Source: Sideroxydans lithotrophicus
GTDB taxonomy: Bacteria > Pseudomonadota > Gammaproteobacteria > Burkholderiales > Sulfuriferulaceae
DNA: 27,789 nt
NCBI GenBank assembly: GCA_022736605.1
Contig: DZDB01000009.1
Location: 1-27,789 of the forward strand
Direction of reading: 5' to 3'
Below are positions 6,753 through 14,598 of the stretch, one piece after another (position 1 is the stretch's first letter; each line of letters starts with the position of its first letter). The notes under the pieces are model-generated. The model was not told the origin of the DNA. It ran no database searches and saw only the letters and a list, made by a program, of their open reading frames with translations. A program made the translations under genes and the position numbers.

Positions 6753-7626
6753 TCAGGCGCGCCACGGCTTCGCGGTATTTCTCGCCGGTTTTAGCGGCGA
6801 TTTCTGCGGGCAGTTCGGGCGCCGGTGGCTGTTTGTTCCAGCCTGACGCTTCCAGCCAGTCGCGCACGAATTGCTTATCGTAGCTGGGCGGGTTGCTGCC
6901 GGGCTGATACTGGTCGGCGGGCCAGAAGCGGGACGAATCGGGTGTCAGCACCTCGTCGATCAAATACAGCTGGCCTGTCGCGTCGAGCCCGAATTCAAAT
7001 TTGGTATCGGCAATGATGATGCCGCGCGTCAGTGCATACGCTGCCGCCTGGCTATACAGTGCGATGCTGGCGTCGCGCACCTGTGCGGCGATGTCGGCAC
7101 CCAATAATTGTTCGGCGCGGGTAAAGTCAATATTCTCGTCATGCGCGCCAAGTTCGGCCTTGGTTGACGGCGTGAACAGCGGCTGCGGCAATTTGCCTGC
7201 CTGTTGCATGCCCGCAGGCAGTGCAATGCCGCACACGCTGCCGCTGGCCTGGTACTCTTTCCAGCCCGAGCCAACCAGATAGCCGCGTACGATGGCCTCC
7301 ACCGGTAGCGGTTTGAGGCGTTTGACCACCATTGCGCGTCCCGTGACCTGCGCACGTTCACTCACGGACACGACCGATTCCGGCGCGTCGCCGGTCAGGT
7401 GGTTGGGAATAACGCTGCCCAGCTTGTCGAACCAGAAATGCGAGATTTCGGTCAGCACCGCGCCCTTGCCCGGGATCGGCGTCGGCAGCACCACGTCAAA
7501 AGCAGATAGACGGTCACTGGCGATGATGAGCAGGCGCTGGTCATCCACCGCATAAATGTCGCGCACCTTGCCACGCGATAATAATTGCAGGGAAGAAATG
7601 GCGGATTCGAGCAGCGGAGCGGTCAT
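6745..7626 (-). CDS. purC: Phosphoribosylaminoimidazole-succinocarboxamide synthase (PurC)
   Basis: This 293-aa SAICAR synthetase joins CAIR and aspartate with ATP in purine synthesis. Family blocks in order are LLSRGKVRDIYAVDDQRLLIIASDRLSAFDV, IPGKGAVLTEIS, VEAIVRGYLVGSGWKEYQ, IIADTKFEFG, and IDEVLTPDSSRFWP near the C-terminus. The start MTAPLLESAI at 7626 aligns with betaproteobacterial PurC; an ATG at 7638 four codons upstream is also possible, and neither has a strong ribosome site. A TATAAT box at 7657-7662 would start transcription about 24 bp upstream of the chosen codon. The gene also follows the permease by about 40 bp on the same strand, so readthrough is likely too. Confidence 0.95.
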   Translation of the reverse strand: MTAPLLESAISSLQLLSRGKVRDIYAVDDQRLLIIASDRLSAFDVVLPTPIPGKGAVLTEISHFWFDKLGSVIPNHLTGDAPESVVSVSERAQVTGRAMVVKRLKPLPVEAIVRGYLVGSGWKEYQASGSVCGIALPAGMQQAGKLPQPLFTPSTKAELGAHDENIDFTRAEQLLGADIAAQVRDASIALYSQAAAYALTRGIIIADTKFEFGLDATGQLYLIDEVLTPDSSRFWPADQYQPGSNPPSYDKQFVRDWLEASGWNKQPPAPELPAEIAAKTGEKYREAVARLTT

Positions 7627-7656
7627 GGCGACGTTCATCAATCAGTAAAAAGCGCC

Positions 7657-7662
7657 ATTATA
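7657..7662 (-). promoter_or_regulatory. TATAAT -10 box for purC
   Basis: There is a perfect TATAAT on the minus strand in the short permease-purC gap; no good -35 is visible, so an extended or activated promoter is possible. Confidence 0.45.
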
Positions 7663-7665
7663 CCT

Positions 7666-8724
7666 TTAGCCCCGGTACAGGTTGCTGAGCTGATAGGTGG
7701 CTTTAACGTGGCGCAAGCCCACCAGTATGATTGCCGACAGCGGCAGCGCCAGCAGCACGCCGAAAAAGCCGAATACTTCGCCGAACGCCAGCAGCACAAA
7801 AATCACCACCACCGGGTGCAGGCCGATGCGCTCACCGACCAGTCGGGGTACCACAATGTAACCTTCGGTAATTTGCCCGAGCGCGAATACGCCCCAGATC
7901 GGCAACAGCCCGGCCAGGTTGCCGTACTGCACCAGCCCGGCCAGTGTCGCCAGCAGCATGCCGGAGATCGCACCCAGATACGGGACGAACACCAGCAGGC
8001 CGGACAGGATGCCGATCGGCAGCGCATAATCGAGCCCGACCAGCCACAGACCGATGCTGTAGAACAGCGCCATGATCAGCATCACTGACAACTGGCCGCG
8101 CAAGAACTCGGATAGGACGGTGTCGATTTCCAGCGCCATGCCGCGCACTTGGGGGTGCCAGCGGCGCGGCACCAGCTCGTCCAGGCGCGCCATCATCACG
8201 TCCCAGTCGCGCAGAAAATAGAAAAATACCACCGGCACCAATACCAGATTGGTCACGAAGCTGACCAGGCTGAGTGTGCCGGTTTTCAGAAAGCCGGCGG
8301 CACTGCCAGCTGCGCTACCGGCACCTTGCAGATGATCGGTCAGCAGTTTTTTGAATCCGGCGGCATCAGGTAAGTTGATGCCAAATTGGGTTTGCAGCCA
8401 CGGTGCGGCCTGATTTTGCAGCCAGTCTATGTAGCCCGGCAGGCTGGCGATGAAGTGGCTCGATTCGGTTTGCACCATCGGCAGCAATACCAGCGCCAGC
8501 AATACAAATATAAGTGCCAGCAGCGCCATCACTGCCAGCGTTGCCAGCGTACGGGAAAATTTCCAGCGTTCCAGCTGGTCGGCCAGCGGGTCGCAGATAT
8601 ACGCCAGTATGCCCGCCAGTAAAAATGGCGTGAGAATCGGAGACAACAGATACAGCAGCCCAGCCATGACAAGCACGGCGGCGAGTATCCAGCCAAATTC
8701 GCGGTTCGGTCGAGGTGTGTTCAT
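7666..8724 (-). CDS. PerM / AI-2E family permease
   Basis: This 352-aa polytopic membrane protein of the UPF0118 (PerM, AI-2 exporter, Na+/H+ antiporter) family begins MNTPRPNREFGW at 8724. It has two N-terminal helices (about 10-60), a third helix near 80-95, a periplasmic coiled segment (about 100-170), and a C-terminal block of five or so helices with VPYLGAISGMLLA, GQITEGYIVVPRLVGERIGLHP and EVFGFFGVLLALPLSA, which are typical family motifs. What it transports is unknown, and the AI-2 label should not be read as quorum sensing. It is divergent from purM by 46 bp, an arrangement I recall from other betaproteobacteria. Confidence 0.85.
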   Translation of the reverse strand: MNTPRPNREFGWILAAVLVMAGLLYLLSPILTPFLLAGILAYICDPLADQLERWKFSRTLATLAVMALLALIFVLLALVLLPMVQTESSHFIASLPGYIDWLQNQAAPWLQTQFGINLPDAAGFKKLLTDHLQGAGSAAGSAAGFLKTGTLSLVSFVTNLVLVPVVFFYFLRDWDVMMARLDELVPRRWHPQVRGMALEIDTVLSEFLRGQLSVMLIMALFYSIGLWLVGLDYALPIGILSGLLVFVPYLGAISGMLLATLAGLVQYGNLAGLLPIWGVFALGQITEGYIVVPRLVGERIGLHPVVVIFVLLAFGEVFGFFGVLLALPLSAIILVGLRHVKATYQLSNLYRG

Positions 8725-8730
8725 TTGCGG

Positions 8731-8736
8731 TAAAAT
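8731..8736 (+). promoter_or_regulatory. Candidate -10 box for purM
   Basis: TAAAAT lies 34 bp before the purM GTG in a 46-bp divergent gap; no convincing -35 is visible. Confidence 0.3.
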
Positions 8737-8770
8737 AGCATGAATTTTTCCATACAAACGCGAGCCTGCC

Positions 8771-9817
8771 GTGACCACACCCAACAAACCCGCCCTTTCC
8801 TACCGCGATGCTGGGGTCGATATCGACGCCGGTGACGCGTTGATCGACCGCATCAAACCCTGGGCCAAACGCACCATGCGCCCCGAAGTGCTGGGCGGCA
8901 TCGGTGGCTTCGGCGCCTTGATGGGTTTGCCGACCAAATACAAAAACCCGGTGCTGGTGTCCGGCACCGACGGCGTCGGCACCAAGCTCAAGCTGGCGTT
9001 CATGTTGAACAAACACGATACCGTCGGTATTGATCTGGTCGGTATGAGCGTCAACGACATCCTGGTACAGGGCGCTGAATCGCTGTTTTTCCTCGACTAC
9101 TTTGCCTGCGGCAAGCTCGATGTGGACGTCGCCGAGCAGGTCATCAAAGGCATCGCGCAAGGCTGCGAGCAGGCCGGGTGCGCGCTGATCGGCGGCGAAA
9201 CCGCCGAAATGCCCGGCATGTACCCGCCCGGTGAATACGACCTGGCGGGTTTTGCCGTGGGCGTGGTCGAGCGCGACGCGATCATCGACGGCAGCACCAT
9301 CGCGCCCGGCGACGCAGTGCTCGGACTGGCGTCGAGCGGCGCGCATTCCAACGGCTACTCGTTGATCCGCAAAATCCTCGAAGTCAGCGGCGTCGACGTC
9401 AACGCCGATTTTCATGGCCGTCCACTGGCCGACGTGCTGATGACGCCGACGCGCATCTACGTCAAACCGCTGCTCGCGCTGATGCAAAGCCTGCCGGTCA
9501 AGGGCATGGCGCATATCACTGGTGGCGGATTGACCGGTAACGTGCCGCGCATCCTGCCGGATCACCTGATGGCAGATATCGATGCCAGCAGCTGGGCGTT
9601 GCCGCCGTTGTTCCAGTGGCTGCAAATGGCGGGTGGCGTCGCTGACAGCGAAATGCACCGCACCTTCAATTGCGGCATCGGCATGGTGGTGGTGGTCGGC
9701 GCCGAACACGCGGCGGCGGCGATGGCACAGCTGACGGCGGCGGGCGAGACGGTGTATCGCATCGGCAGTATTCGTGCGCGTGAGGCGGGTCAGGATCAAA
9801 CCATCGTCCGGCTCTGA
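8771..9817 (+). CDS. purM: Phosphoribosylformylglycinamidine cyclo-ligase (PurM)
   Basis: This 348-aa AIR synthetase closes the imidazole ring in purine synthesis using ATP. It is full length and highly conserved: LSYRDAGVDIDAGDALI at the N-terminus, GGFGAL, the ATP-binding VSGTDGVGTKLKLAF, GIDLVGMSVNDILVQGAESLFFLDYFA, LIGGETAEMPGMY, LASSGAHSNGYSLIR, HITGGGLTGNVPRIL and FNCGIGMVVVV. The start is GTG at 8771. It faces away from the permease and is on the opposite strand from purC, so the two purine genes are neighbours but not an operon. Confidence 0.97.
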   Translation: MTTPNKPALSYRDAGVDIDAGDALIDRIKPWAKRTMRPEVLGGIGGFGALMGLPTKYKNPVLVSGTDGVGTKLKLAFMLNKHDTVGIDLVGMSVNDILVQGAESLFFLDYFACGKLDVDVAEQVIKGIAQGCEQAGCALIGGETAEMPGMYPPGEYDLAGFAVGVVERDAIIDGSTIAPGDAVLGLASSGAHSNGYSLIRKILEVSGVDVNADFHGRPLADVLMTPTRIYVKPLLALMQSLPVKGMAHITGGGLTGNVPRILPDHLMADIDASSWALPPLFQWLQMAGGVADSEMHRTFNCGIGMVVVVGAEHAAAAMAQLTAAGETVYRIGSIRAREAGQDQTIVRL

Positions 9818-10114
9818 CGCCTGTGTTGCAAACAGCAGGTTTGATCGCAGTGTCGCGAGGCAGGCAACATGCATGCACAAATGCCATCGCGGCGCGAACT
9901 GAATTGGTGCAATTCGCCTGAAACGGACAGCAGGCAATGCGCGTTTGAATGCGCGTAGTGCCGCTCGTCGGTAATTTTATGCCGTTCATCGCCCGCACCG
10001 CAGTTTTGGTATGGGATTTGCTTTTTGTGGGCTTTCCCGCGTGCTGGCGCCTTGCCATACCTGCCTGATACCAGCTCGCCATCATGATTTGAACCCACAA
10101 CGGAGTGCGGAACA
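9818..10114. other. Intergenic region without a recognised gene
   Basis: The 297 bp downstream of purM hold no convincing gene. A small perfect inverted repeat (GAATTG, GTG, CAATTC) lies at 9901-9915. I see no clear terminator. Confidence 0.5.
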
Positions 10115-10393
10115 ATGAATACTGAAGCGATGATTGCCTTGACCCATTTTAAAATTCTGCTGGCGCACGAAACCGGCCAGCGTTTCGGCATTGAGCAGTT
10201 TGTCAGCGACAAAAATCATGCCCGTCAGATACTCTCTGCCGCTGAAGATTCGGATCAGGAGAAATTGATTCTGGCTGCGCTGAAGTTGCGCGAATTGCTT
10301 GCGCTGTGGCCGGAGGCTGAGGCTGTGTCTGTGCCAGTTGCCGCCGCAGCGAGTGTCACAGCGCAGAAAAAATACGTTACCAGTCTGCGCTGA
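10115..10393 (+). CDS. Small hypothetical protein
   Basis: This 92-aa protein (MNTEAMIALTHFKILLAHE...) has no family I recognise. It is predicted mainly helical through residue 67, with an Ala/Val-rich linker after 70 and no signal peptide. A GGAG/GCGGA stretch 5-13 bp upstream of the ATG supports translation. It is monocistronic as far as can be seen. Confidence 0.55.
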   Translation: MNTEAMIALTHFKILLAHETGQRFGIEQFVSDKNHARQILSAAEDSDQEKLILAALKLRELLALWPEAEAVSVPVAAAASVTAQKKYVTSLR

Positions 10394-10425
10394 GTAGGCG
10401 CTTGAATAAATCAGGCGCGTTCCGG

Positions 10426-11304
10426 TTAGCTCGAATCGGTCAATAAAGTCTGCATCATGGTTGCGGCCTGTTGTACGTATCCGCCGCCGAACAGATTGGC
10501 GTGATTGAGGACGTGATACAGCTTATACAGTGTTTTGCGCACCGCATAACCTGAATCAAGCGGCCAGGCGGCGCGGTAAGCAGCGTAAAATTCAGCGGGG
10601 AAACCACCGAACAGTTCGGTCATGGCAAGATCGGCTTCGCGGTCGCCATAATAAGGTGCCGGGTCAAACATGACCGGCACTTCGCCGGGTGTGTAGCCAA
10701 CGTTGCCATGCCACAGGTCGCCGTGCAACAGTGAGGGATACGGCTGGTGACCCGCAAACAAATTCCCCAGTTGTGCCATCAAACGCGTCCCTTGCGTTTG
10801 CAGGGAGCGGGGCAGGCCATTTTTCGCTGCCAGTTGCAGTTGAAATCCCAGCCGCTGGTCGCGCCAGAAAGCGACCCAGTCATCACGCCACGCGTTGTGT
10901 TGCGGGGTGTTGCCGATGTGGTTGTCGTGCTCAAAACCGAACTGCGGCGCAACCGGGCGATGCAAGGCGGCAAGCTGCTGCCCAAGCTGGGCAGCGTTGC
11001 CGCGATTCTGTAAATCCAGCCATTCCAGCACCAGATAGGCCTGGCCGTCGGCCGTGCCGTGACAAACCGGCTGCGGCACACGCACGCTGTGGCTGGCGGC
11101 CAGCGTGCGCAGTCCGGCAGCCTCGGCGGCAAAGGCGGGCAGCGCGTCAGCCCGGTTGGTTTTGACAAAAAAACGCGTGCCGTCGCAGTCAATTTGCCAG
11201 GCGTTATGGATGCACCCGCCGCTTACCGGGGCGCGGTGGCGGATATGAAATGCGCTGCCCGCGATGCTGCGGATAGCCTGTTCGATATGCGGCCACAGGC
11301 TCAT
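10426..11304 (-). CDS. Fructosamine-3-kinase-like protein
   Basis: This 292-aa member of the fructosamine/ketosamine kinase branch of the aminoglycoside-phosphotransferase-like kinases has the ATP-lysine motif FFVKTN (Lys48), LVLEWLD (93-98), HNAWRDDWVAFWRDQRL (136-152), the catalytic loop HGDLWHGN (194-201, Asp196) and the metal-binding FDPAPYYGDREADLAM (Asp214). Known relatives phosphorylate sugar adducts on amines so that they fall off, which is protein or metabolite deglycation. Here it is the last gene of an operon and overlaps the ATP-grasp gene by 4 bp (ATGA), so its substrate may be a pathway intermediate instead; that is inference. Confidence 0.85.
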   Translation of the reverse strand: MSLWPHIEQAIRSIAGSAFHIRHRAPVSGGCIHNAWQIDCDGTRFFVKTNRADALPAFAAEAAGLRTLAASHSVRVPQPVCHGTADGQAYLVLEWLDLQNRGNAAQLGQQLAALHRPVAPQFGFEHDNHIGNTPQHNAWRDDWVAFWRDQRLGFQLQLAAKNGLPRSLQTQGTRLMAQLGNLFAGHQPYPSLLHGDLWHGNVGYTPGEVPVMFDPAPYYGDREADLAMTELFGGFPAEFYAAYRAAWPLDSGYAVRKTLYKLYHVLNHANLFGGGYVQQAATMMQTLLTDSS

Positions 11305-12530
11305 TGCTGTTTACACAGTGTGAAATCGGGCTGAATGTCGAATATCAGCCGGGCATGGGCTTCGCGCAACGCGGCTTCGGCCCGTTCCGGGGTGCGGGCG
11401 CGGCTGAAAATAAAACCTAGATAGCTGGCGCTGTCAGGCGCCGGGGCGATGTGTTGGCCAGGGCGTGCGCTGATCTGGATGGCATCGATATGGCGCACGC
11501 TGCGGGCAGCATCAAGGCCGTGGACGCCTTGATAAATGCCACGTACAGGCACCGGGATCATCATCACGCCGCTGGCGTTGTCATCCACCGGCAGCACAAT
11601 TGGCAGGTTCAGCGCATGGCGCAGGATAAGTGTTTCCAGTGACATGCCGAGGCGCGCCCGCAGCATGCGCCCGCACAGGCCGCCGATGGAACGGGCGGCG
11701 ATTTCCAGCAGCCAGACGCCGTGCTCGTTGACGCGCATTTCGGCGTGAATTGCACCGTGTATCAAGCCCATCGCGGCGCACGCGGTGGCGACGCTGCGGC
11801 TTATTTGCTGCTGCTGTGCCAGTGTGAGCCGTGACGGCGTGACGTAAATGGTTTCTTCAAAATACGGCCCGTCCAGCGGATCGGGTTTGTCGAACAGCGC
11901 CAACACGCGTAGCTCACCGTTTTCCAGCAGGCCTTCAAGCGCGTATTCGGCGCCGGGGATGAACGCTTCGACCAGCACGCCGAGCCGTGTCGCATCGCGG
12001 TCATCGCGTTGCTGGACTTGCTGCGCCTGGCGGATTGCCAGGGCGAATTCGGCGTCATTATTGGCGCGCATCACGCCCCGGCTGGCCGACAGGCGGCGCG
12101 GTTTGACCACCAGCGGATACAGCAGTTGAGCCACCATGCCGGTTTGGTGGCGATAAAACGCCGGGCAATTCAATCCGGTTTCGAGCAGCAGTTGGCGGAA
12201 TGCCAGCTTGTCGCGGCTGAGGTGGACTGCCGCCAGCGGATTGCCTGGCAGCCCGAGGCGTTGACACAGGATCGCCGCCAGCGCTACACCCGCGTCATCC
12301 ACTGCCAGCACCGCGTCGATGCGCCGCCCCAGCGCAGTGAGCACCCGTTCGGCAGCGGTTTCGGGCTGGTCAAAATGCAGTGACAGGATAGGGGTGAGGC
12401 CGTGCTGGGCGGCGAGCTGGTGGCAATGGTCTGCAGCGCACACCACCTCAATGCCAAGGTCGTGCGCGGCGTCGAGGAAATCCTGATTGCGGTAACTGGC
12501 GACCGGCAGCAGCAACAGCACGCGCGGCAT
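11301..12530 (-). CDS. ATP-grasp ligase (carboxylate-amine/thiol ligase type)
   Basis: This 409-aa ATP-grasp enzyme of the biotin-carboxylase/LAL-like group has a pre-ATP-grasp Rossmann domain (about 1-105) and the ATP-binding lysine in PLVVKPRRLSASRGV (Lys143). VLVEAFIPGAEYALEGLL follows near 186-202, and then the metal-binding acidic residues in GAIHAEMRV and LLEIAARSIGGLCGRML (Glu276 region). A C-terminal lobe follows. Such enzymes form an acyl-phosphate and join it to an amine or thiol; the substrates here are unknown. It starts 3 bp after the radical SAM gene and overlaps the kinase gene by 4 bp, so all three are translated together. Confidence 0.85.
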   Translation of the reverse strand: MPRVLLLLPVASYRNQDFLDAAHDLGIEVVCAADHCHQLAAQHGLTPILSLHFDQPETAAERVLTALGRRIDAVLAVDDAGVALAAILCQRLGLPGNPLAAVHLSRDKLAFRQLLLETGLNCPAFYRHQTGMVAQLLYPLVVKPRRLSASRGVMRANNDAEFALAIRQAQQVQQRDDRDATRLGVLVEAFIPGAEYALEGLLENGELRVLALFDKPDPLDGPYFEETIYVTPSRLTLAQQQQISRSVATACAAMGLIHGAIHAEMRVNEHGVWLLEIAARSIGGLCGRMLRARLGMSLETLILRHALNLPIVLPVDDNASGVMMIPVPVRGIYQGVHGLDAARSVRHIDAIQISARPGQHIAPAPDSASYLGFIFSRARTPERAEAALREAHARLIFDIQPDFTLCKQQ

Positions 12531-12533
12531 GGT

Positions 12534-13988
12534 TCAGAACGACTGCAGTTGCTGGTCGGTTGGCTCGGCGCAGCAGTACCAGGGCTCGGACAGGCGCGCG
12601 ATGGTTTCGCCGAAATCGGCGTGCGCCAGGCTCGGTGCGGGCAGGCCAACGGCGGCGTGGGCCAGTTGCCAGATCGCGTTGAAAGCTTCGTCACGGGGTG
12701 CGGTTTCGAGCTGCATCGCGGTCGCCATGATTTGCTGCTGCAAGGCATCGACACGCTCGTCGGCGTGTTGCCACGGGTAGCCCAGCAGGCTGGGATCGAA
12801 CCGTTGCAGGCGCTCGGCAAAGCCGGGAAGTTGCAGCAGATACGAGCCTTGCGGCACCAGCAGGCGAATCGCCAGCTGCACCGGCGGCACCGCTTGCACC
12901 AGTTTCAGGCGCAGGATTTCGCGCAGCAGATCCAGATAGCCGTCGAGCGTGGTCCAGGGCGTGAACGGCACAAACGTCGGCGCGAGGAAAATGCCGTGTT
13001 CACGGCACAGCTGTAAGGCGCGCGCGAAATCAGCGCGGGTGTGGTGCTTGTCGAGGTGCTCGAGTATGGCGTCGTCCACCGCTTCGACCGCGCTGGTAAT
13101 AAACAGGCAACCCGCGTCGCGCAGTGCAGGCAGCAGGTCGGCGTGCTCGAGCAGGTGCTGAATCTTGATGGTGGCGTCGAAACTCAGGTTGGGGAAACGC
13201 GCGCGCATCGTTTCAAGAATGCGCAGCGCATGCGTCGGTCCATTGAAAAAATCCGGGTCGCCGAACGAAATGTGTTGTGCCCCTGCGACCACTTGCTGCT
13301 CGATGTCGGCCAGCACCACACCCATCTGCACCGGGCGAAATTTGCCCTGATACACGGGTACCACCGGGCAGTGGCGGCACAGGTGCTTGCAGCCGCGCGT
13401 GGTCTCGGTGAAGCCGACGGTTTTCTGGCCACCGTCGGGCAGCATCAGGTGTGCATAACGCGTCAGGCGCGGCAGGCCACTGCGGTCTGGCGTGATGAAT
13501 TCGACTTTGGCAAGCGGCACGCTGGTGCTGTTGTGGCTGGGCAAATCGCCGTTGCGCACGCGCTCCGCCAGCGCGACCAGTTCCGGTTCGTATTCACCGC
13601 CAATCAGGGTTTTCACCCCAAGTTCATGCAACAGTGCCGCATTTACCGGCGCGTACAGGCCGACCATGGCCAGTTCGGCGTGCGGCGCCAGCTCGCGGAT
13701 TTTCGGCAGCGCGGCAATGGCGATGCGGGTGGCGGTATGCATGCCCAGATGCAGCACCACCAGCGCGGCGTCGTTCAGCACGGCCGGGTCGAGTTTTTGC
13801 AGGCTTAAATCGAGACAGGCGACGTCGAATCCGGCGGTCTTGAGCAGCGCGGTAGGTGCGGCGAGATTAAACGATTGCCGCCCCAGCTCATACGGGTTGA
13901 TGAGGACGACCTTGCAGGCAAGCTGCGCGTCGGACGACGCGCCCCAGTCAATCGCGAACGGGTCGCTATTTGGATTTTGGACGATCAT
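12534..13988 (-). CDS. CUAEP/CCAEP-tail radical SAM protein (Cys form)
   Basis: This 484-aa radical SAM enzyme has an N-terminal cobalamin-binding-like region (VVLINPYELGRQSFNLAAPTALL, residues about 27-140) and a radical SAM domain with the 4Fe-4S motif TRGCKHLCRHC (Cys200, Cys204, Cys207). It ends EPWYCCAEPTDQQLQSF. The CCAEP at 472-476 identifies a family I recall by name as CUAEP/CCAEP-tail radical SAM (seleno)proteins, in which some members carry selenocysteine. Here both codons are TGC (12570-12575), so this is the cysteine form. The ATG at 13988 overlaps the upstream DUF971 gene by 23 bp, so the two are coupled; a GTG at 14018 is an alternative start. The reaction is unknown. Confidence 0.85.
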   Translation of the reverse strand: MIVQNPNSDPFAIDWGASSDAQLACKVVLINPYELGRQSFNLAAPTALLKTAGFDVACLDLSLQKLDPAVLNDAALVVLHLGMHTATRIAIAALPKIRELAPHAELAMVGLYAPVNAALLHELGVKTLIGGEYEPELVALAERVRNGDLPSHNSTSVPLAKVEFITPDRSGLPRLTRYAHLMLPDGGQKTVGFTETTRGCKHLCRHCPVVPVYQGKFRPVQMGVVLADIEQQVVAGAQHISFGDPDFFNGPTHALRILETMRARFPNLSFDATIKIQHLLEHADLLPALRDAGCLFITSAVEAVDDAILEHLDKHHTRADFARALQLCREHGIFLAPTFVPFTPWTTLDGYLDLLREILRLKLVQAVPPVQLAIRLLVPQGSYLLQLPGFAERLQRFDPSLLGYPWQHADERVDALQQQIMATAMQLETAPRDEAFNAIWQLAHAAVGLPAPSLAHADFGETIARLSEPWYCCAEPTDQQLQSF

Positions 13989-14373
13989 CAAAGCCGGGAA
14001 TCGGTGTGCGCGCGGCACCCGCTTCGGCCATGCGTTCGAGATAGCGCGCCCACAGCGTGTCCTGGCTCATGCCCAGCTCGTACAGGTAGTCCCAGGAAAA
14101 AATGCCGGTGTCGTGGCCATCGGAAAAAATCGGCTGTACCGCGTAGCTGCCGACCGGCTCGATGCCGGTGATTTCGACGTTCTGTTTGCCCACCTGCAAT
14201 ACTTCCTGACCAGGGCCGTGGCCACGCACTTCGGCAGACGGCGAATAGACGCGCAGTAATTCATAGGGCAGGTTGAAGCGGCTGCCGTCGTTGAAGGCGA
14301 TTTCCATGTAGCGCGACTGCTGGTGCAATTTGATTTCAGTCGGGGTGGGGGTATTTTTGTCCAGGCCTGCCAT
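13966..14373 (-). CDS. DUF971 (gamma-butyrobetaine hydroxylase N-terminal-like) protein
   Basis: This 135-aa stand-alone DUF971 domain has MEIAFNDGSRFNLPYELLRVYSPSAEVRGHG and a C-terminal GSYAVQPIFSDGHDTGIFSWDYLYELG, both typical. The same domain forms the N-terminus of gamma-butyrobetaine hydroxylase and occurs beside Fe-S carrier proteins; its bacterial role is unsettled. The start at 14373 has AGG about 8 bp upstream. It is the first protein gene after the tRNA-Arg, only 30 bp away, and leads into the radical SAM gene with a 23-bp overlap. Confidence 0.85.
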   Translation of the reverse strand: MAGLDKNTPTPTEIKLHQQSRYMEIAFNDGSRFNLPYELLRVYSPSAEVRGHGPGQEVLQVGKQNVEITGIEPVGSYAVQPIFSDGHDTGIFSWDYLYELGMSQDTLWARYLERMAEAGAARTPIPGFDDRPKSK

Positions 14374-14403
14374 GTGTGTACCTGCCGGATGGGATTGATA
14401 AGG

Positions 14404-14480
14404 TGGTGCGCCCAGCAGGATTCGAACCTGCGACCCTTGGCTTCGGAAACCAATACTCTATCCATCTGAGCTATGGGCGC
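14404..14480 (-). tRNA. tRNA-Arg (anticodon CCG)
   Basis: The minus strand gives a full cloverleaf. The acceptor stem is GCGCCCA/TGGGCGC, the D arm contains AGCTCAGATGGATAGAG, the anticodon stem is TTGGT/GCCAA with loop TTCCGAA (anticodon CCG, reading CGG), and the T arm contains GGTTCGAATCC. The discriminator is A, and the CCA end is encoded at 14404-14406. Confidence 0.95.
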
Positions 14481-14492
14481 GTGGAGGGGGCA

Positions 14493-14521
14493 AGAATAGC
14501 GATTTTCACGCAGCGAGTCTA
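14493..14521 (-). promoter_or_regulatory. Promoter of tRNA-Arg
   Basis: On the minus strand, -35 TAGACT (14516-14521) is followed after 17 bp by -10 TATTCT (14493-14498). Transcription would start about 6 bp before the tRNA. The stretch between -10 and the tRNA is very C-rich, like the discriminators of stringently controlled stable-RNA promoters. Confidence 0.7.
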
Positions 14522-14533
14522 CATCTGGTGCTT

Positions 14534-14561
14534 TTGCGCAAGCGGGTTTTACCGTTATAAT
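14534..14561 (+). promoter_or_regulatory. Promoter of cytochrome c5 gene
   Basis: TTGCGC (14534-14539), a 16-bp spacer and a perfect TATAAT (14556-14561) precede the cytochrome ATG by 37 bp. It is divergent from the tRNA promoter, and the two -35 regions lie 12 bp apart. Confidence 0.7.
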
Positions 14562-14598
14562 CCGCGTTTTAATCTTTTTGCCGTTAAGGGATGTAAGC

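Noticed and set aside
7666..8724. Reading the permease as an autoinducer-2 exporter and thus a quorum-sensing system
   Set aside because: The AI-2E label covers a large family with mixed functions, and no AI-2 synthesis or sensing gene is present here.
9901..9915. GAATTG-GTG-CAATTC inverted repeat downstream of purM
   Set aside because: It is short, has no U-tract and no gene close by; six-base arms of this kind are expected by chance.
8366..9937. Long (523-codon) open frame on the minus strand
   Set aside because: It lies antisense to purM and part of the permease gene; the product is a compositionally odd His/Asp/Arg-rich sequence without family features, a by-product of GC-rich codon use.
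12570..12575. Possible selenocysteine codon in the CUAEP/CCAEP motif
   Set aside because: Both codons are TGC; there is no in-frame TGA, so no selenocysteine insertion is needed.
13041..13808. 255-codon plus-strand frame opposite the radical SAM gene
   Set aside because: It is a shadow of the radical SAM gene, which has the CX3CX2C motif and a coherent operon context.
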